Positions 17,501-25,538 of a stretch of DNA of 64,000 nucleotides are shown here, in pieces (position 1 is the first letter of the stretch; each line of letters starts with the position of its first letter). A program made the position numbers and the translations under genes. This DNA is from Methylomonas methanica (GTDB lineage Bacteria; Pseudomonadota; Gammaproteobacteria; Methylococcales; Methylomonadaceae). Under the pieces are notes generated by a model, which was given only the letters and a program-made list of their open reading frames with translations, searched no databases and was not told the origin of the DNA. The DNA is taken from assembly GCA_001644045.1 (NCBI GenBank), contig LUUF01000052.1, forward strand, positions 1 through 64,000. Direction: 5' to 3'.

Positions 17501-19139
17501 TAACGAAACCAGCTTTGCCAAGATATTTCGAATCGTGTTAGCGGATGGCCGGATTCGCTATATCAAGCCTGATTCCATCTTTGAATACGATTTCAACGGC
17601 AAGCAGACTAGATTAATTGGTATCAATCGTGATATTTCCGAGGAGATCAAACAACAGGACATCCTGCACGAAGCCCGGCAAGCCGCGGAAGCAGCCAATC
17701 AGGCCAAAAGCAGTTTCTTGGCCAATATGAGTCACGAAATCCGCACGCCAATGAATGCCATTATCGGCTTGTCTTCGTTAGTGCTGGATACCGAACTGAC
17801 CCGGCAGCAACGCGATTATCTCGGTAAGGTGCAAGCCGCCAGCAAATCTCTTTTGAATTTAATCAATGACATTCTGGATTATTCCAAAATCGAAGCGGGC
17901 CATTTACATTTTGAAAAAGCGCCATTCCGACTAGAGGATGTGATCCACAACACGACACTCTTGTTCTCGCTCAGGCTGGAGGAAAAAGGCCTCAGGTTTA
18001 CTGCCGAATTAGGGGCCGACCTGCCATCGGTCTTGATTGGCGACAGCATGCGCTTGGAGCAAGTGCTGAACAATTTGCTCGGCAATGCCATCAAGTTCAC
18101 CGAACACGGCAGCATTAGTCTCAAGGTGGAATTAGTGCCCTTGCTCGACGCAAGTCCAAATGTCGCGATCCTGCGCTTTAGCATTCGCGATACCGGCATT
18201 GGTATTCGACAAGAACAGCTGGAACAATTATTTACACCGTTTACCCAGGCCGATACGACCATTAGTCGCCGTTTTGGCGGGACTGGCCTGGGCTTGTCTA
18301 TTTCCAGGCGCCTGGTGGAACTGATGGGTGGAGAAATTGGCGTCAGTAGTATCGAAGGCCAAGGCAGCATCTTCACCTTTACTGCCCGCTTCGAATCCGC
18401 TAGTCCTCAGCTTGCTGCCACAGTCGAAGCCAATAGCTTGGCCGATAGCCGAACGTTGGAATCAAGCTCACTGATCAGCACCATCCGAGGCGCGGAAATT
18501 CTGTTGGTGGAAGACAGCCCTACCAATCAACTGGTTGCACAGAAATTTTTGGAAAAAATGCAGCTTAACGTGACATTGGCGGTAAATGGCCTGGAAGCGG
18601 TCCATTGGGTGAGCAAAAAAGCCTTTGATGCGGTGTTGATGGATGTACAAATGCCCATCATGGACGGCTATGAAGCAACTCGGCAGATTCGCGCACTGCC
18701 GGAAGGTCAACAGCTACCGATTATCGCTATCTCTGCGTCGGTGATGGCGGATGCCAAGCAAGCCTGTCTGGAAGCGGGTATGAATGACCATGTGCCCAAA
18801 CCCTTTAATATTGAGCTGTTGACCAAGAGCTTGCTGAAGTGGATAAAGCCCAGGGCGCATCAACCGACGCCACTGTTGGATACGAATTCCGAAGCTACAA
18901 TTGTTCAACCAAAGCTCGTCAAAATAGACCAGGTGGCACTTCAGCCTTTATTGCTGGAGTTGGAGCGATTTCTCAGCGAAAACATGTTGGACGCCAAGAA
19001 AGTGGCGGGGCGGATAGACACGCTGTTAGGCAACACATCGCTAGCCACCGCATTCTTCGCGGTCAGCGATCTCGTTAGAAAAATGCGTTTTAAAGATGCG
19101 CTATCGGCATTGGACGCGTTTAAGCGTCAACTGGACTAA
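14532..19139 (+). CDS. Hybrid sensor histidine kinase with DUF4118, seven PAS domains and REC
   Basis: This protein has 1535 residues. The first 110 form a four-helix membrane module of the DUF4118 (KdpD-like) type. About seven PAS domains follow, near 135-250, 270-390, 395-515, 520-645, 665-780, 795-915 and 920-1040, several ending in the PAC-like HPDD pattern. Next come HisKA with FLANMSHEIRTPMN (phospho-His) near 1065, HATPase with NAIKF, DTGIGI and GGTGLGLSIS, and a receiver with LMDVQMPIMDGYEA near 1370. The last 80 residues are helical and untyped. AGGAAG precedes the ATG. It lies 24 nt before a REC-kinase-REC gene, so the two probably form one phosphorelay. Confidence 0.95.
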   Translation: MITLPNVSRRLKLFLSILLPFAACFLQILLWDVIQPFVFFLFYPAVFFSGRLGGLVGGVLATLISVLLINWFFIEPVHSFAFSKSIHIAAVAVFFIVGCLMALVHYQLERNTSTLLETQRNLQHALAKTHVAEARFKAMFQQSPLGTALIDSHTGHLYEVNQTYADIVGRPLEQLTDIDWMQITHPDDIQADLDNMARLNAGEIDGFQMNKRYIRPDQSIVWISMTIAPVKVSNGESPRHLCLIKDITQRLETEKQLAEAQAIAAKFHSEQRYAALVDQDIVGIAEADLTGRLTFVNDRYCAITGHTREQLLGREVLSITHPDDREHNADQFAHMAASGKSFVIEKRYVRADGEISWALNTVSAIRDESGLPVTFSAMVLDITERKQQEKRLQQTLDLLHLAERSATAGAWSWDIKSGELEWSDALFILFGLSPETASASFDTWHSVLHPDDREEVENKIALAIRDRHALVSTYRIVLPDASMRWIDTYGNASYNAAGEPLRFAGLCVDVTQRKQADSLLRDSEQRFRKLFEHLPVAYQSLDIDGRWLDCNQKMADLLGFDSPEQMAGLDFVDYWHKVLREGFTPAYDHFKTTHSIDGEIQLYRRDGQLIDVIVAGRIQRDAEGKFMRTHCVVIDISERHVLERAMRELNSSLERKVAERTEALRISESRAKQILASHPIAVMLIDGQGIIQDANKKAGELIRCAPEALLGCSVDDLIPSVKRHNHAQHRAEYAQSPQHRQMSANREVSVLANDGVEIPVEIGLGPITLEGVPHVIVALNDISRRKQAEQALRESQENLERAQAVAKVGSWKLAGSTDYFAVSDETRRMFNFEGEGLVAYADWFAPIHPDDRAAVESAWHAACQGVPFEVVFRIEVQGQLKWIKGMAELTFDAANNVISGIGIVQDITSLKQAELQIRETMQYLQLATKASGIGVWTWNISSGQIEWDDRMHELYGIDNDGSAICYELWRSRIHPDDLLETEAALKVAVSNETSFAKIFRIVLADGRIRYIKPDSIFEYDFNGKQTRLIGINRDISEEIKQQDILHEARQAAEAANQAKSSFLANMSHEIRTPMNAIIGLSSLVLDTELTRQQRDYLGKVQAASKSLLNLINDILDYSKIEAGHLHFEKAPFRLEDVIHNTTLLFSLRLEEKGLRFTAELGADLPSVLIGDSMRLEQVLNNLLGNAIKFTEHGSISLKVELVPLLDASPNVAILRFSIRDTGIGIRQEQLEQLFTPFTQADTTISRRFGGTGLGLSISRRLVELMGGEIGVSSIEGQGSIFTFTARFESASPQLAATVEANSLADSRTLESSSLISTIRGAEILLVEDSPTNQLVAQKFLEKMQLNVTLAVNGLEAVHWVSKKAFDAVLMDVQMPIMDGYEATRQIRALPEGQQLPIIAISASVMADAKQACLEAGMNDHVPKPFNIELLTKSLLKWIKPRAHQPTPLLDTNSEATIVQPKLVKIDQVALQPLLLELERFLSENMLDAKKVAGRIDTLLGNTSLATAFFAVSDLVRKMRFKDALSALDAFKRQLD

Positions 19140-19163
19140 AAACCTTATCAATTAGGATGATAC

Positions 19164-20810
19164 ATGAGCGAATTTGCCGCTAAATCCCGACCACTCATTT
19201 TGATCATCGACGATATCCTCGACAACGTCGAAGCCGTGGGAGAAGTACTATCCGCTGAGTATGCCGTTCAGTTCGCGACTTCGGGACCGGAGGGGCTGGA
19301 TTTAATTCAGAGAAAAGCGCCGGATTTAATCTTGTTGGACGTGATGATGCCGGAGATGGACGGTTATGCGGTATTTGCCGAATTAAGCCGCAATCCGGAA
19401 ACCGCTAAAATCCCGGTTATTTTTGTTACCTCCCACAACGATATCGAGAATGAACTGAAAGCGCTGAGCGTGGGCGCGGTGGATTTTATTTCCAAACCTA
19501 TCATTCCGGAAATAGTCCGGGCCCGCGTTCATACCCATTTAAGCTTGCGCCAACGCGAACGGGATATTCAACAACTCAATACGCTACTTGAAAGCAAAGT
19601 CCAGGAGCGTACCCAACAAGTGCAATCTCTGAATAGCGCACTCGAAGAGCGTGCCAAACAAGCGGAAGCCGCCAGCAAAGCTAAAACGCTGTTCCTGAAT
19701 GCGATGAGTCATGAGCTGCGCACTCCGATGTCGGCCATCATTGGTTTTAGCCATTTATTGCTGCAAAAAATCACAGATCCGGGCGTAGCCAACCAACTTT
19801 CAAGTATTCGCAAGGCCGCCAATCATCTGTCCGATACGATTAACGAGATCCTGGAGTTTACGCAAATAGAATCCGGGGGAATGACTAAGGTTAGCAATGA
19901 TCTTGACCTGGCGGATATTTTCCGGCATGTCAATGAAAGTACTGAAGATCAAGCGCTGGCAAAAAATCTCAGGTATTCGAGCCGGATTGATCCCAACATT
20001 CCGCGACATCTGATCGGTGATCCGCTCAAATTGGAACAGGTATTGCGCAATCTGACCGCCAATGCGATTAAGTTCACGCGCGAGGGGTCCGTCACGCTGG
20101 AGGCCTGGCTCATTGACCGATCTGAGCATGCGGTTGATCTCCGGTTTACGGTGCAGGATACGGGTATCGGGATCGAGTCGGCTAAATTGGAACACATATT
20201 CAAACCCTTTGAGCAAGCCGACTCCGGCCTTACCCGGCAATATGGCGGCGTCGGGCTGGGCTTGTCCATCAATCGCAAGTTGATTGAAATGATCGGCGGC
20301 ACGATGGGCGTGGCATCGGAAGTCGGCGTAGGCAGTAAATTTTGGGTCGCGCTAAAACTGAAGCTAGGCAAACCGCCCATTGATCAGCAATTTAGTCTGC
20401 CGCCGCTGCAAATGCTGCGGGGCCTGGCGCCCAAACCCCGTATCTTGCTGGTGGACGATGATCGCATCAATCAAAGTATTTTCAGCATGTTCCTGGAAGA
20501 TGCCGGACTACCCTTTCATATCGCCAGCGACGGTACCGAAGCCGTTTCCAACGCGCAAATACATGCGTATGACCTGATTTTGATGGATGTCCAGATGCCG
20601 ATCATGAACGGTCTGGATGCTACCCGTGCCATTCGGCAACTGCCGGAGAAAGCGCTGACCCCCATCGTGGCGATATCGGCCAATGCGTTTGACGAAGACA
20701 GGGCGCGCTGTGTTGAAGCCGGCATGAATGCATTCTTGGCCAAACCGGTTTTGCCTGAACCATTCTATGCTGAACTAGCCAAGTGGCTAATGAAGTCAAC
20801 CCTTAGCTAG
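19164..20810 (+). CDS. REC-histidine kinase-REC hybrid regulator
   Basis: The 548-residue soluble protein has a receiver at about 8-125 (LILLDVMMPEMDGY), a coiled-coil linker, HisKA with LNAMSHELRTPMSA near 177, HATPase with NAIKF, DTGIGI and GGVGLGLSIN, and a second receiver at about 425-540 (LMDVQMPIMNGLDA). It has no membrane segment or sensor domain, so it is expected to take phosphate from, or signal alongside, the upstream membrane-bound hybrid kinase. AGGATG precedes the ATG. The 3' end faces the end of the REC-GGDEF gene across 18 nt. Confidence 0.94.
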   Translation: MSEFAAKSRPLILIIDDILDNVEAVGEVLSAEYAVQFATSGPEGLDLIQRKAPDLILLDVMMPEMDGYAVFAELSRNPETAKIPVIFVTSHNDIENELKALSVGAVDFISKPIIPEIVRARVHTHLSLRQRERDIQQLNTLLESKVQERTQQVQSLNSALEERAKQAEAASKAKTLFLNAMSHELRTPMSAIIGFSHLLLQKITDPGVANQLSSIRKAANHLSDTINEILEFTQIESGGMTKVSNDLDLADIFRHVNESTEDQALAKNLRYSSRIDPNIPRHLIGDPLKLEQVLRNLTANAIKFTREGSVTLEAWLIDRSEHAVDLRFTVQDTGIGIESAKLEHIFKPFEQADSGLTRQYGGVGLGLSINRKLIEMIGGTMGVASEVGVGSKFWVALKLKLGKPPIDQQFSLPPLQMLRGLAPKPRILLVDDDRINQSIFSMFLEDAGLPFHIASDGTEAVSNAQIHAYDLILMDVQMPIMNGLDATRAIRQLPEKALTPIVAISANAFDEDRARCVEAGMNAFLAKPVLPEPFYAELAKWLMKSTLS

Positions 20811-20828
20811 CTATTGACACGGGTAAAA

Positions 20829-21743
20829 TCAATTGGACGCCACGCAATTTCGACCATTGGCTTTTGCCTGATAGAGCTGCTGATCGGCCGCCTGCAACAA
20901 TGCCGAGGCATCCGGCATTTCCGCTATTGGCGAGTATGTGGCTGCCCCGACAGAGATCGTCACTATGGGGGCGGCTAGGGAATGTCGATGCGGAATTTTT
21001 AACGTTTCAACGGATAGGCGTATCCTTTCGCCAATCGCTACCGCGCCGGCTTCATCGGTTTGGGGCAGGATTGCGACAAATTCTTCACCGCCATATCGTG
21101 CAAGAAAATCTGTCGGCCGGTTCAATGCACTTTTCATGGCGCGCGCCACGTTCTGCAAGCAGGTATCGCCACCGCCATGCCCGTAGTGATCATTGAATTG
21201 CTTGAAGTAGTCGATATCCATGATAAGCACGGAAAGCGGTATGCGCTCTCGTTGGCTGCGCTTCCATTCGAGTTCGAGTTGTTCGTCAAAACGGCGGCGG
21301 TTTGACAGATGCGTTAGCGCATCGATCATCGCGAAGGACTCGAGCAAGTCGGCACGACGCTTAAATTCGATATGATTCTTCGCCCGCATCCGAACCAGCG
21401 CCGGGTTGAAGGGCTTTTTGATGTAATCAACAGCCCCTAGCGTTAAGCCAACCCCCTCATCATCGTCCGAATCCTTGGCGGTCACGAAAATCACCGGGAT
21501 ATGACGCGTCGCGTTGTTGGATTTTAAGCGCTTGCAAACTTCAAACCCGTCCATCTCCGGCATCATCACATCCAAAAATATCAGATCGGGAAGATAGGAT
21601 TCCGCCAGAGCCAGGCCTTCCAAGCCTGATGTCGCAAATTGAACCTGGTTGTCCGCCGCTAGCGCATCGCCCAACACTTCAACATTATTGGGGATGTCAT
21701 CAACAATAAGAATTCGTGGTTTGGAATGAGCAATACTGGGCAT
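20829..21743 (-). CDS. Response regulator with diguanylate cyclase domain (PleD-like)
   Basis: The 304-residue protein has a receiver domain at about 10-125 (LIFLDVMMPEMDGFE, phospho-Asp) and a GGDEF domain at about 140-300. The active site reads RYGGEEF, an active variant, and an upstream RPTD forms an RxxD inhibitory site for c-di-GMP feedback. It should make c-di-GMP when phosphorylated. Its receiver closely resembles the first receiver of the neighbouring REC-kinase-REC protein, and the two genes converge. This points to a local phosphorelay ending in c-di-GMP synthesis, though the partner match is inference. Confidence 0.95.
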   Translation of the reverse strand: MPSIAHSKPRILIVDDIPNNVEVLGDALAADNQVQFATSGLEGLALAESYLPDLIFLDVMMPEMDGFEVCKRLKSNNATRHIPVIFVTAKDSDDDEGVGLTLGAVDYIKKPFNPALVRMRAKNHIEFKRRADLLESFAMIDALTHLSNRRRFDEQLELEWKRSQRERIPLSVLIMDIDYFKQFNDHYGHGGGDTCLQNVARAMKSALNRPTDFLARYGGEEFVAILPQTDEAGAVAIGERIRLSVETLKIPHRHSLAAPIVTISVGAATYSPIAEMPDASALLQAADQQLYQAKANGRNCVASN

Positions 21744-22242
21744 GGCAGTTTATGGAATTCTAATAGACACCATTTCAAAGGTCTTCAGTTCGCTACGGAT
21801 GTAGATGTTTAAAACATAGTACTATTTTTGTAAATCGACTGAATACCTTCGTGGTGAGTATCCTATTTGGGGCGATAGCGCCAATCCACTAGTTCCAAAA
21901 GCAGTCACTCAACAGCACAATCCTATCGGAATGCGCGGCCGTGGCGCGAACGAAATTCGCGGTTTTTTTAAAGCGGAATAGAGGGTCGGTATAGATAAGA
22001 ATGCGCTTTGCGGGGCCGTTATTTTCAATCGGTCTTCAGTTCCCGGTTTCTCCTGTCTTTTGGTACAGCTCTTGCTCGGTAGCTAACCGAGCCTTGAAAT
22101 GGCCGGGAATTTAAACATTTCCTGTCATCTTCATAACATTGCTCAAGCTCGAATGTTCGATGGCCGACAGCCGCTTGGTCGAACGAGTAGCCTGCCGGTT
22201 TCAAACGAATGTCCGCATAACAAATTTCAAGAGGATTAGACC
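21744..22242. other. 500-bp intergenic region with orphan hairpins
   Basis: No protein gene is apparent. It contains a terminator-like hairpin at 21945-21969, a second hairpin at 22074-22092 (GCTCGGT/ACCGAGC), and a 12-bp direct repeat GGTCTTCAGTTC at 21780-21791 and 22031-22042. The region could carry a small RNA and the promoters of the two flanking divergent genes. Confidence 0.5.
21945..21969 (+). terminator. Orphan rho-independent terminator
   Basis: A 6-bp stem CGCGAA/TTCGCG with a 5-nt loop is followed by G and seven T residues on the plus strand. No plus-strand protein gene lies between 20829 and this point, so it may end a small non-coding transcript beginning after about 21750. Confidence 0.55.
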
Positions 22243-22437
22243 ATGGCTGAATTTTTTATTGAGATAAGCGCCCAGGAAACTGGCGAGCACCTGATTCATA
22301 AATCCACATGCTCGGCGCTACCGGCCAAGGATGCGATTTACTATCTGGGATCGATCAGCAATGTGGTAAGCGCCGCAAAGAAAGCCGGCGAGCGATTCGC
22401 CAAGCCTACCGCATGTCCGCAGTGTTCGCCGGCGTGA
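22243..22437 (+). CDS. Small Ada-type metal-site-like protein
   Basis: The 64-residue protein has a good ribosome site (AGAGGA) before the ATG. The pattern HLIHKSTCSALP, then YYLGSIS, then an alanine-rich helix, then CPQC resembles the small zinc domain seen in Ada N-termini and in short stand-alone bacterial proteins. A first Cys follows a His, and a CxxC pair closes the fold. It would bind one metal through Cys residues 23, 58 and 61 and possibly His. Its function is unknown. It lies convergent to the norB end across a perfect palindrome. Confidence 0.7.
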   Translation: MAEFFIEISAQETGEHLIHKSTCSALPAKDAIYYLGSISNVVSAAKKAGERFAKPTACPQCSPA

Positions 22438-22477
22438 TCGAGTCGATGAAACGAATTATTGTAACTTGAATAGTCTT

Positions 22478-22513
22478 TCGCAGACGGATTGCCGGCCGGC
22501 AATCCGTCTGCGA
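22478..22513. terminator. Perfect 36-bp palindrome between the small gene and norB
   Basis: Eighteen-base arms (TCGCAGACGGATTGCCGG and its complement) meet with no spacer. The transcript would fold into a very stable hairpin on either strand. It lies between two convergent genes, so bidirectional termination is the simplest role, although no U-run follows on either side. Confidence 0.65.
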
Positions 22514-22518
22514 CTGCG

Positions 22519-24024
22519 TTAAGGGTTAACGGCTTCGCTATCGATTACCGCCGCAGGTCGTTGTTCGCCTTTGCCGATCTCCAGCAAGTCCCAAAACAAC
22601 AAACCGCCGCCGGCGGCCGTCATCAAGCCGAATACCATGCGCCAGACCATCGCTTGCATAAACCAGGGATGATTTTGCGCTGCGAAATAGCCGGCCCAGG
22701 TTGAGCCTTCGACCGCGCGTTCGATGAAGGATTGTTCATAGCCGGCGATCAATAAGGCTATGGTCATACCCATCACACCCAGATTCAAAAGTACCGCTGC
22801 GGTTTTCCAGCGCCAGCCATTGACCAATTCGCCACCCATCCAGACATTACCGCGGGCTTGCTGTGCGGCCAGGTAGAAGAAGGCAATGTTGATAGTGGCA
22901 TAAGCGCCGAAGAAAGCTAAATGGCCGTGCGAAGCGGACCATTGGGTACCGTGGGTATACAGATTGATTTGCGGCAGCGTGTGCATGAATCCCCAAACGC
23001 CGGCACCGAGAAAGTTACCGAAGGCATGGGCGATGATCCAGGCCAGGGCCGGGTGATTGCTGTTTTTAAATTTATGCGCGCCGGCATCGTAAATCGAATG
23101 CACCACCATCGCGACCAGCGGAATCGGTTCCAGGGCGGAGAAGAAGCCGCCGATGGTAAACCAATATTCCGGCGTACCGATCCAGAAATAGTGATGCCCA
23201 AGGCCCAAGATGCCGGAGCCGAACATCAACGCCACTTCGATATACAGCCAGGTTTGCACGACCTTGCGGCGTACGCCCAGCAATTTCATCAAGCTCCAGG
23301 CCATGATGCAGCCCACCAGCACTTCCCAGGTGGCTTCCACCCACAAATGGATCACCCACCACCACCAGTACTGATCGACGGAAATGTTGGTCACATAAAA
23401 CATGCCGGCCAGATACAAACCGGCCAAGGCTACCAAATCCAAGGTCAACACCCCGGCGATGCCCGACCATTTGCCTTTGGCAAAGGTGGCGGCGACGTTG
23501 TAGAAAAAGGTTAGTACCACGACGACGATGCCGATGTCGGCCCAGCGCGGCGCTTCGATGTACTCGCGGCCTTCATTGATCAGCCATAGCGACGTGTCGG
23601 TGCCGCTGCCGATTTGAATCAGCAAGTACACCAAGACTACGATGGTGACGGCGCCGGTCAGCACCCAAAACGCCAGTTGACCCCATTTCAGGCCGACGAT
23701 CTCGACGCCGCTTTCATCTTCCAGAAACCAGTACACCGAGCCGAGAAAGCCGTACAGCATCCATACCACCATCGCGTTGATATGCACCATGCGGTTAACG
23801 TTGAAATCGAGGATTTCGTATAAAAAGCTCGGGAAGATGAACTGCAAACCGGCCAGCAGGCCGAAGAGCAACTGTGCCATGAACAACACCATGGCGACGG
23901 TGAAATAGTGTACCGCCAGTTTTTGACCGCCGCTCAAATTCGGATTGGCCATTAAGCTGGCATGTTTTTGTTGGCAACCGGCCCAGCAGGCAGCGGCTTT
24001 CTCTTGATAGGCTTGTAGCGTCAT
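22519..24024 (-). CDS. norB: Nitric-oxide reductase, catalytic subunit B
   Basis: NorB reduces two NO to N2O in the inner membrane using haem b and a haem b3-non-haem iron centre. The 501-residue protein has about 12 hydrophobic segments of the haem-copper oxidase fold. Diagnostic are VIHLWVEATWEVL (iron-ligand His and conserved Glu), GLGHHYFWIGTPEYW with its paired His, and a C-terminal SHGHLAFFGAYA haem site. There is a short hydrophilic N-terminus with two Cys. It starts directly after the norC stop, so the subunits are co-translated. With NorC present this is the cytochrome c-dependent type. Control by NsrR is expected from the site upstream of the operon. Confidence 0.96.
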   Translation of the reverse strand: MTLQAYQEKAAACWAGCQQKHASLMANPNLSGGQKLAVHYFTVAMVLFMAQLLFGLLAGLQFIFPSFLYEILDFNVNRMVHINAMVVWMLYGFLGSVYWFLEDESGVEIVGLKWGQLAFWVLTGAVTIVVLVYLLIQIGSGTDTSLWLINEGREYIEAPRWADIGIVVVVLTFFYNVAATFAKGKWSGIAGVLTLDLVALAGLYLAGMFYVTNISVDQYWWWWVIHLWVEATWEVLVGCIMAWSLMKLLGVRRKVVQTWLYIEVALMFGSGILGLGHHYFWIGTPEYWFTIGGFFSALEPIPLVAMVVHSIYDAGAHKFKNSNHPALAWIIAHAFGNFLGAGVWGFMHTLPQINLYTHGTQWSASHGHLAFFGAYATINIAFFYLAAQQARGNVWMGGELVNGWRWKTAAVLLNLGVMGMTIALLIAGYEQSFIERAVEGSTWAGYFAAQNHPWFMQAMVWRMVFGLMTAAGGGLLFWDLLEIGKGEQRPAAVIDSEAVNP

Positions 24025-24630
24025 TTATTTATCCTCTTCGCCCAGCGCGATGAAATTATGCGGGAAGCCGTTGGTGTCGATGGACGACATCCATTTCAGG
24101 AAAGCGACGATGGCTTCCGCTTCCGGCGGCGTGATGTCCAGATTCGGCATCTTGCGGTTGGAGCCGTAAGTGCGGGCATTTTTTTCCGGATCGAGCAGGA
24201 AATTCACCATCATCTGTTCGCGCGATTCCTTGGCGCCCCAGCCCTGATCCAGCCAGGCTTTAGTCAAGTCCGGCGCGAAATAGGCGCCGTTGCCGAGCAA
24301 GGTATGGCAGTTCATACAGTTTTTGGCTTGCACGGTTTTTTTGCCGTGATCGACCAGTTTTTCCGCTTCTTCTTCGCTCAGGGTTTTGCCGAACAATGGC
24401 GCGTCATTGCCTATGGTCGGTTGATAGCGCTGTTTGGCCTTGTCGAAGCGATAACTGACGTCTTTGTTAATCACGCTATAAGCCGGCACGCGTGGACCGC
24501 CGGCGCTGATTTGTTTCATCGAATCGAAGCTTAAAATTACTAATAACACAAAGGAACCGCCGGTGACCCAGATCGCGGTTTTTTTCCAGAATGTTTCCGA
24601 CGCCCAGCGGGGCGGGCTTTGCTCAGTCAT
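24025..24630 (-). CDS. norC: Nitric-oxide reductase, cytochrome c subunit
   Basis: NorC takes electrons from soluble cytochromes and passes them to NorB. The 201-residue protein has one N-terminal membrane anchor (TAIWVTGGSFVLLVIL) and a periplasmic c-type haem domain with CMNCH near residue 104. A downstream methionine in KMPNLDI would be the second haem ligand. Its length is slightly above the usual 150 residues. It overlaps the upstream small membrane gene by 8 nt and abuts norB, so all three are one operon. Confidence 0.95.
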   Translation of the reverse strand: MTEQSPPRWASETFWKKTAIWVTGGSFVLLVILSFDSMKQISAGGPRVPAYSVINKDVSYRFDKAKQRYQPTIGNDAPLFGKTLSEEEAEKLVDHGKKTVQAKNCMNCHTLLGNGAYFAPDLTKAWLDQGWGAKESREQMMVNFLLDPEKNARTYGSNRKMPNLDITPPEAEAIVAFLKWMSSIDTNGFPHNFIALGEEDK

Positions 24631-24961
24631 GATGACCTCCAGATTGATGAGAGTGGTGAGTTTCGTCGTCGTGCGTCGCGGCGCACAATTTCCAGATCAG
24701 ACGTGGCATCCAGCCGTAGCCAAGTACCATTAACAGCGACAGCAACAGCCAATAATCGTTAAAATGATTGACGTAGCTGAACACGCCGACGCAAATCAGC
24801 AACGCGGCGTAGATTAACCAAGCGGCAATCCCGAACGCGCGGCGGCCGCTGATCTTGGACCAGGCATACAATGCGGCGTATACGGTAGCCAGCAAGATGA
24901 TCAACGCCGCGCTGAAAAAGCTCAGGAAAAAATCGGACAGGGCAACGGGTTCGATCAACAT
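24623..24961 (-). CDS. Membrane protein with His-rich tail, first gene of the nor operon
   Basis: The 112-residue protein has three predicted membrane helices (about 9-31, 43-63 and 67-86) and a cytoplasmic or periplasmic tail with six histidines in 17 residues (DDETHHSHQSGGHHD). It is the first gene after the NsrR site, overlapping norC by 8 nt. The tail suggests metal binding, so it may help assemble the NorB non-haem iron centre or the haems. I recognise no named family. Function is inferred only from operon position. Confidence 0.75.
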   Translation of the reverse strand: MLIEPVALSDFFLSFFSAALIILLATVYAALYAWSKISGRRAFGIAAWLIYAALLICVGVFSYVNHFNDYWLLLSLLMVLGYGWMPRLIWKLCAATHDDETHHSHQSGGHHD

Positions 24962-24986
24962 TTAATTTACCGCCGGAAAGTTTTAT

Positions 24987-25009
24987 AACATGCGTTTAGA
25001 ATGCAACTT
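24987..25009. promoter_or_regulatory. NsrR-type operator between nor operon and nsrR
   Basis: The 23-bp stretch AACATGCGTTT-A-GAATGCAACTT follows the 11-1-11 inverted-repeat pattern of the NsrR consensus AAGATGCATTT-n-AAATGCATCTT, matching 18 of 22 arm positions. It starts 26 nt upstream of the first nor operon gene. This supports NO-relieved repression of norCB, and possibly autoregulation of the regulator gene. Confidence 0.8.
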
Positions 25010-25071
25010 TTTGGCAAGTGTAAGCGTCATTAACGTTTATTTCAAATACAGCTTTAATTAGACTCATCGAC

Positions 25072-25518
25072 ATGCAATTGACTGCACACACCGATTACGC
25101 GCTGCGCGTATTGATTTATCTGACTATTAACACCGAGAAATTGGTGACAATTACCGAATTGGCCGAGTTTTTCGGCGTTTCCAGAAACCACTTGGTCAAG
25201 GTGGTGCACAAATTGGGTATTAAGGGCTTTGTGCAAACTGTAAGAGGCAAGGGCGGCGGCATTCGTTTATCGCGGCCGGCGCGGGAGATTAGTGTCGGCA
25301 ATGTGGTACGGGAAGTGGAGGGGCGCTTTCAGATGGCCGAATGTTTCAATCCCAAAAAACAAGGCCATTGCGCCCTGCAAACCAACTGCGGACTGATCGG
25401 TTTATTGGGTGGTGCGCTGGAGCAGTTTTTACAAACGCTGGATAAGGCGGTATTGAGCGACTTGGTGCCCGGACCAGTGCCGGGTGGCTTGGACGCAGTG
25501 CCGCCAAAACAGGGTTAG
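25072..25518 (+). CDS. nsrR: NsrR-type Rrf2-family NO-sensing repressor
   Basis: The 148-residue protein has an N-terminal winged helix (TITELAEFFGVSRNHLVKVVHKL) and the RGKGGGIRLSRPA wing of the Rrf2 family. Cys91, Cys100 and Cys106 form a cluster in the order C-x8-C-x5-C that would hold an iron-sulfur centre destroyed by NO. It is transcribed divergently from the nor operon across a near-perfect NsrR operator. The direct neighbourhood of norCB fits repression released by NO. The tail after residue 115 is longer than some homologues. It ends 20 nt from the end of the convergent metallo-hydrolase gene. Confidence 0.9.
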   Translation: MQLTAHTDYALRVLIYLTINTEKLVTITELAEFFGVSRNHLVKVVHKLGIKGFVQTVRGKGGGIRLSRPAREISVGNVVREVEGRFQMAECFNPKKQGHCALQTNCGLIGLLGGALEQFLQTLDKAVLSDLVPGPVPGGLDAVPPKQG

Positions 25519-25538
25519 GGCATTGCGGCTCGGCGCGG

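Noticed and set aside
22921-23514. Plus-strand open frame of 197 codons across norB
   Set aside because: It is antisense to norB, with His/Gly-rich composition typical of shadow frames.
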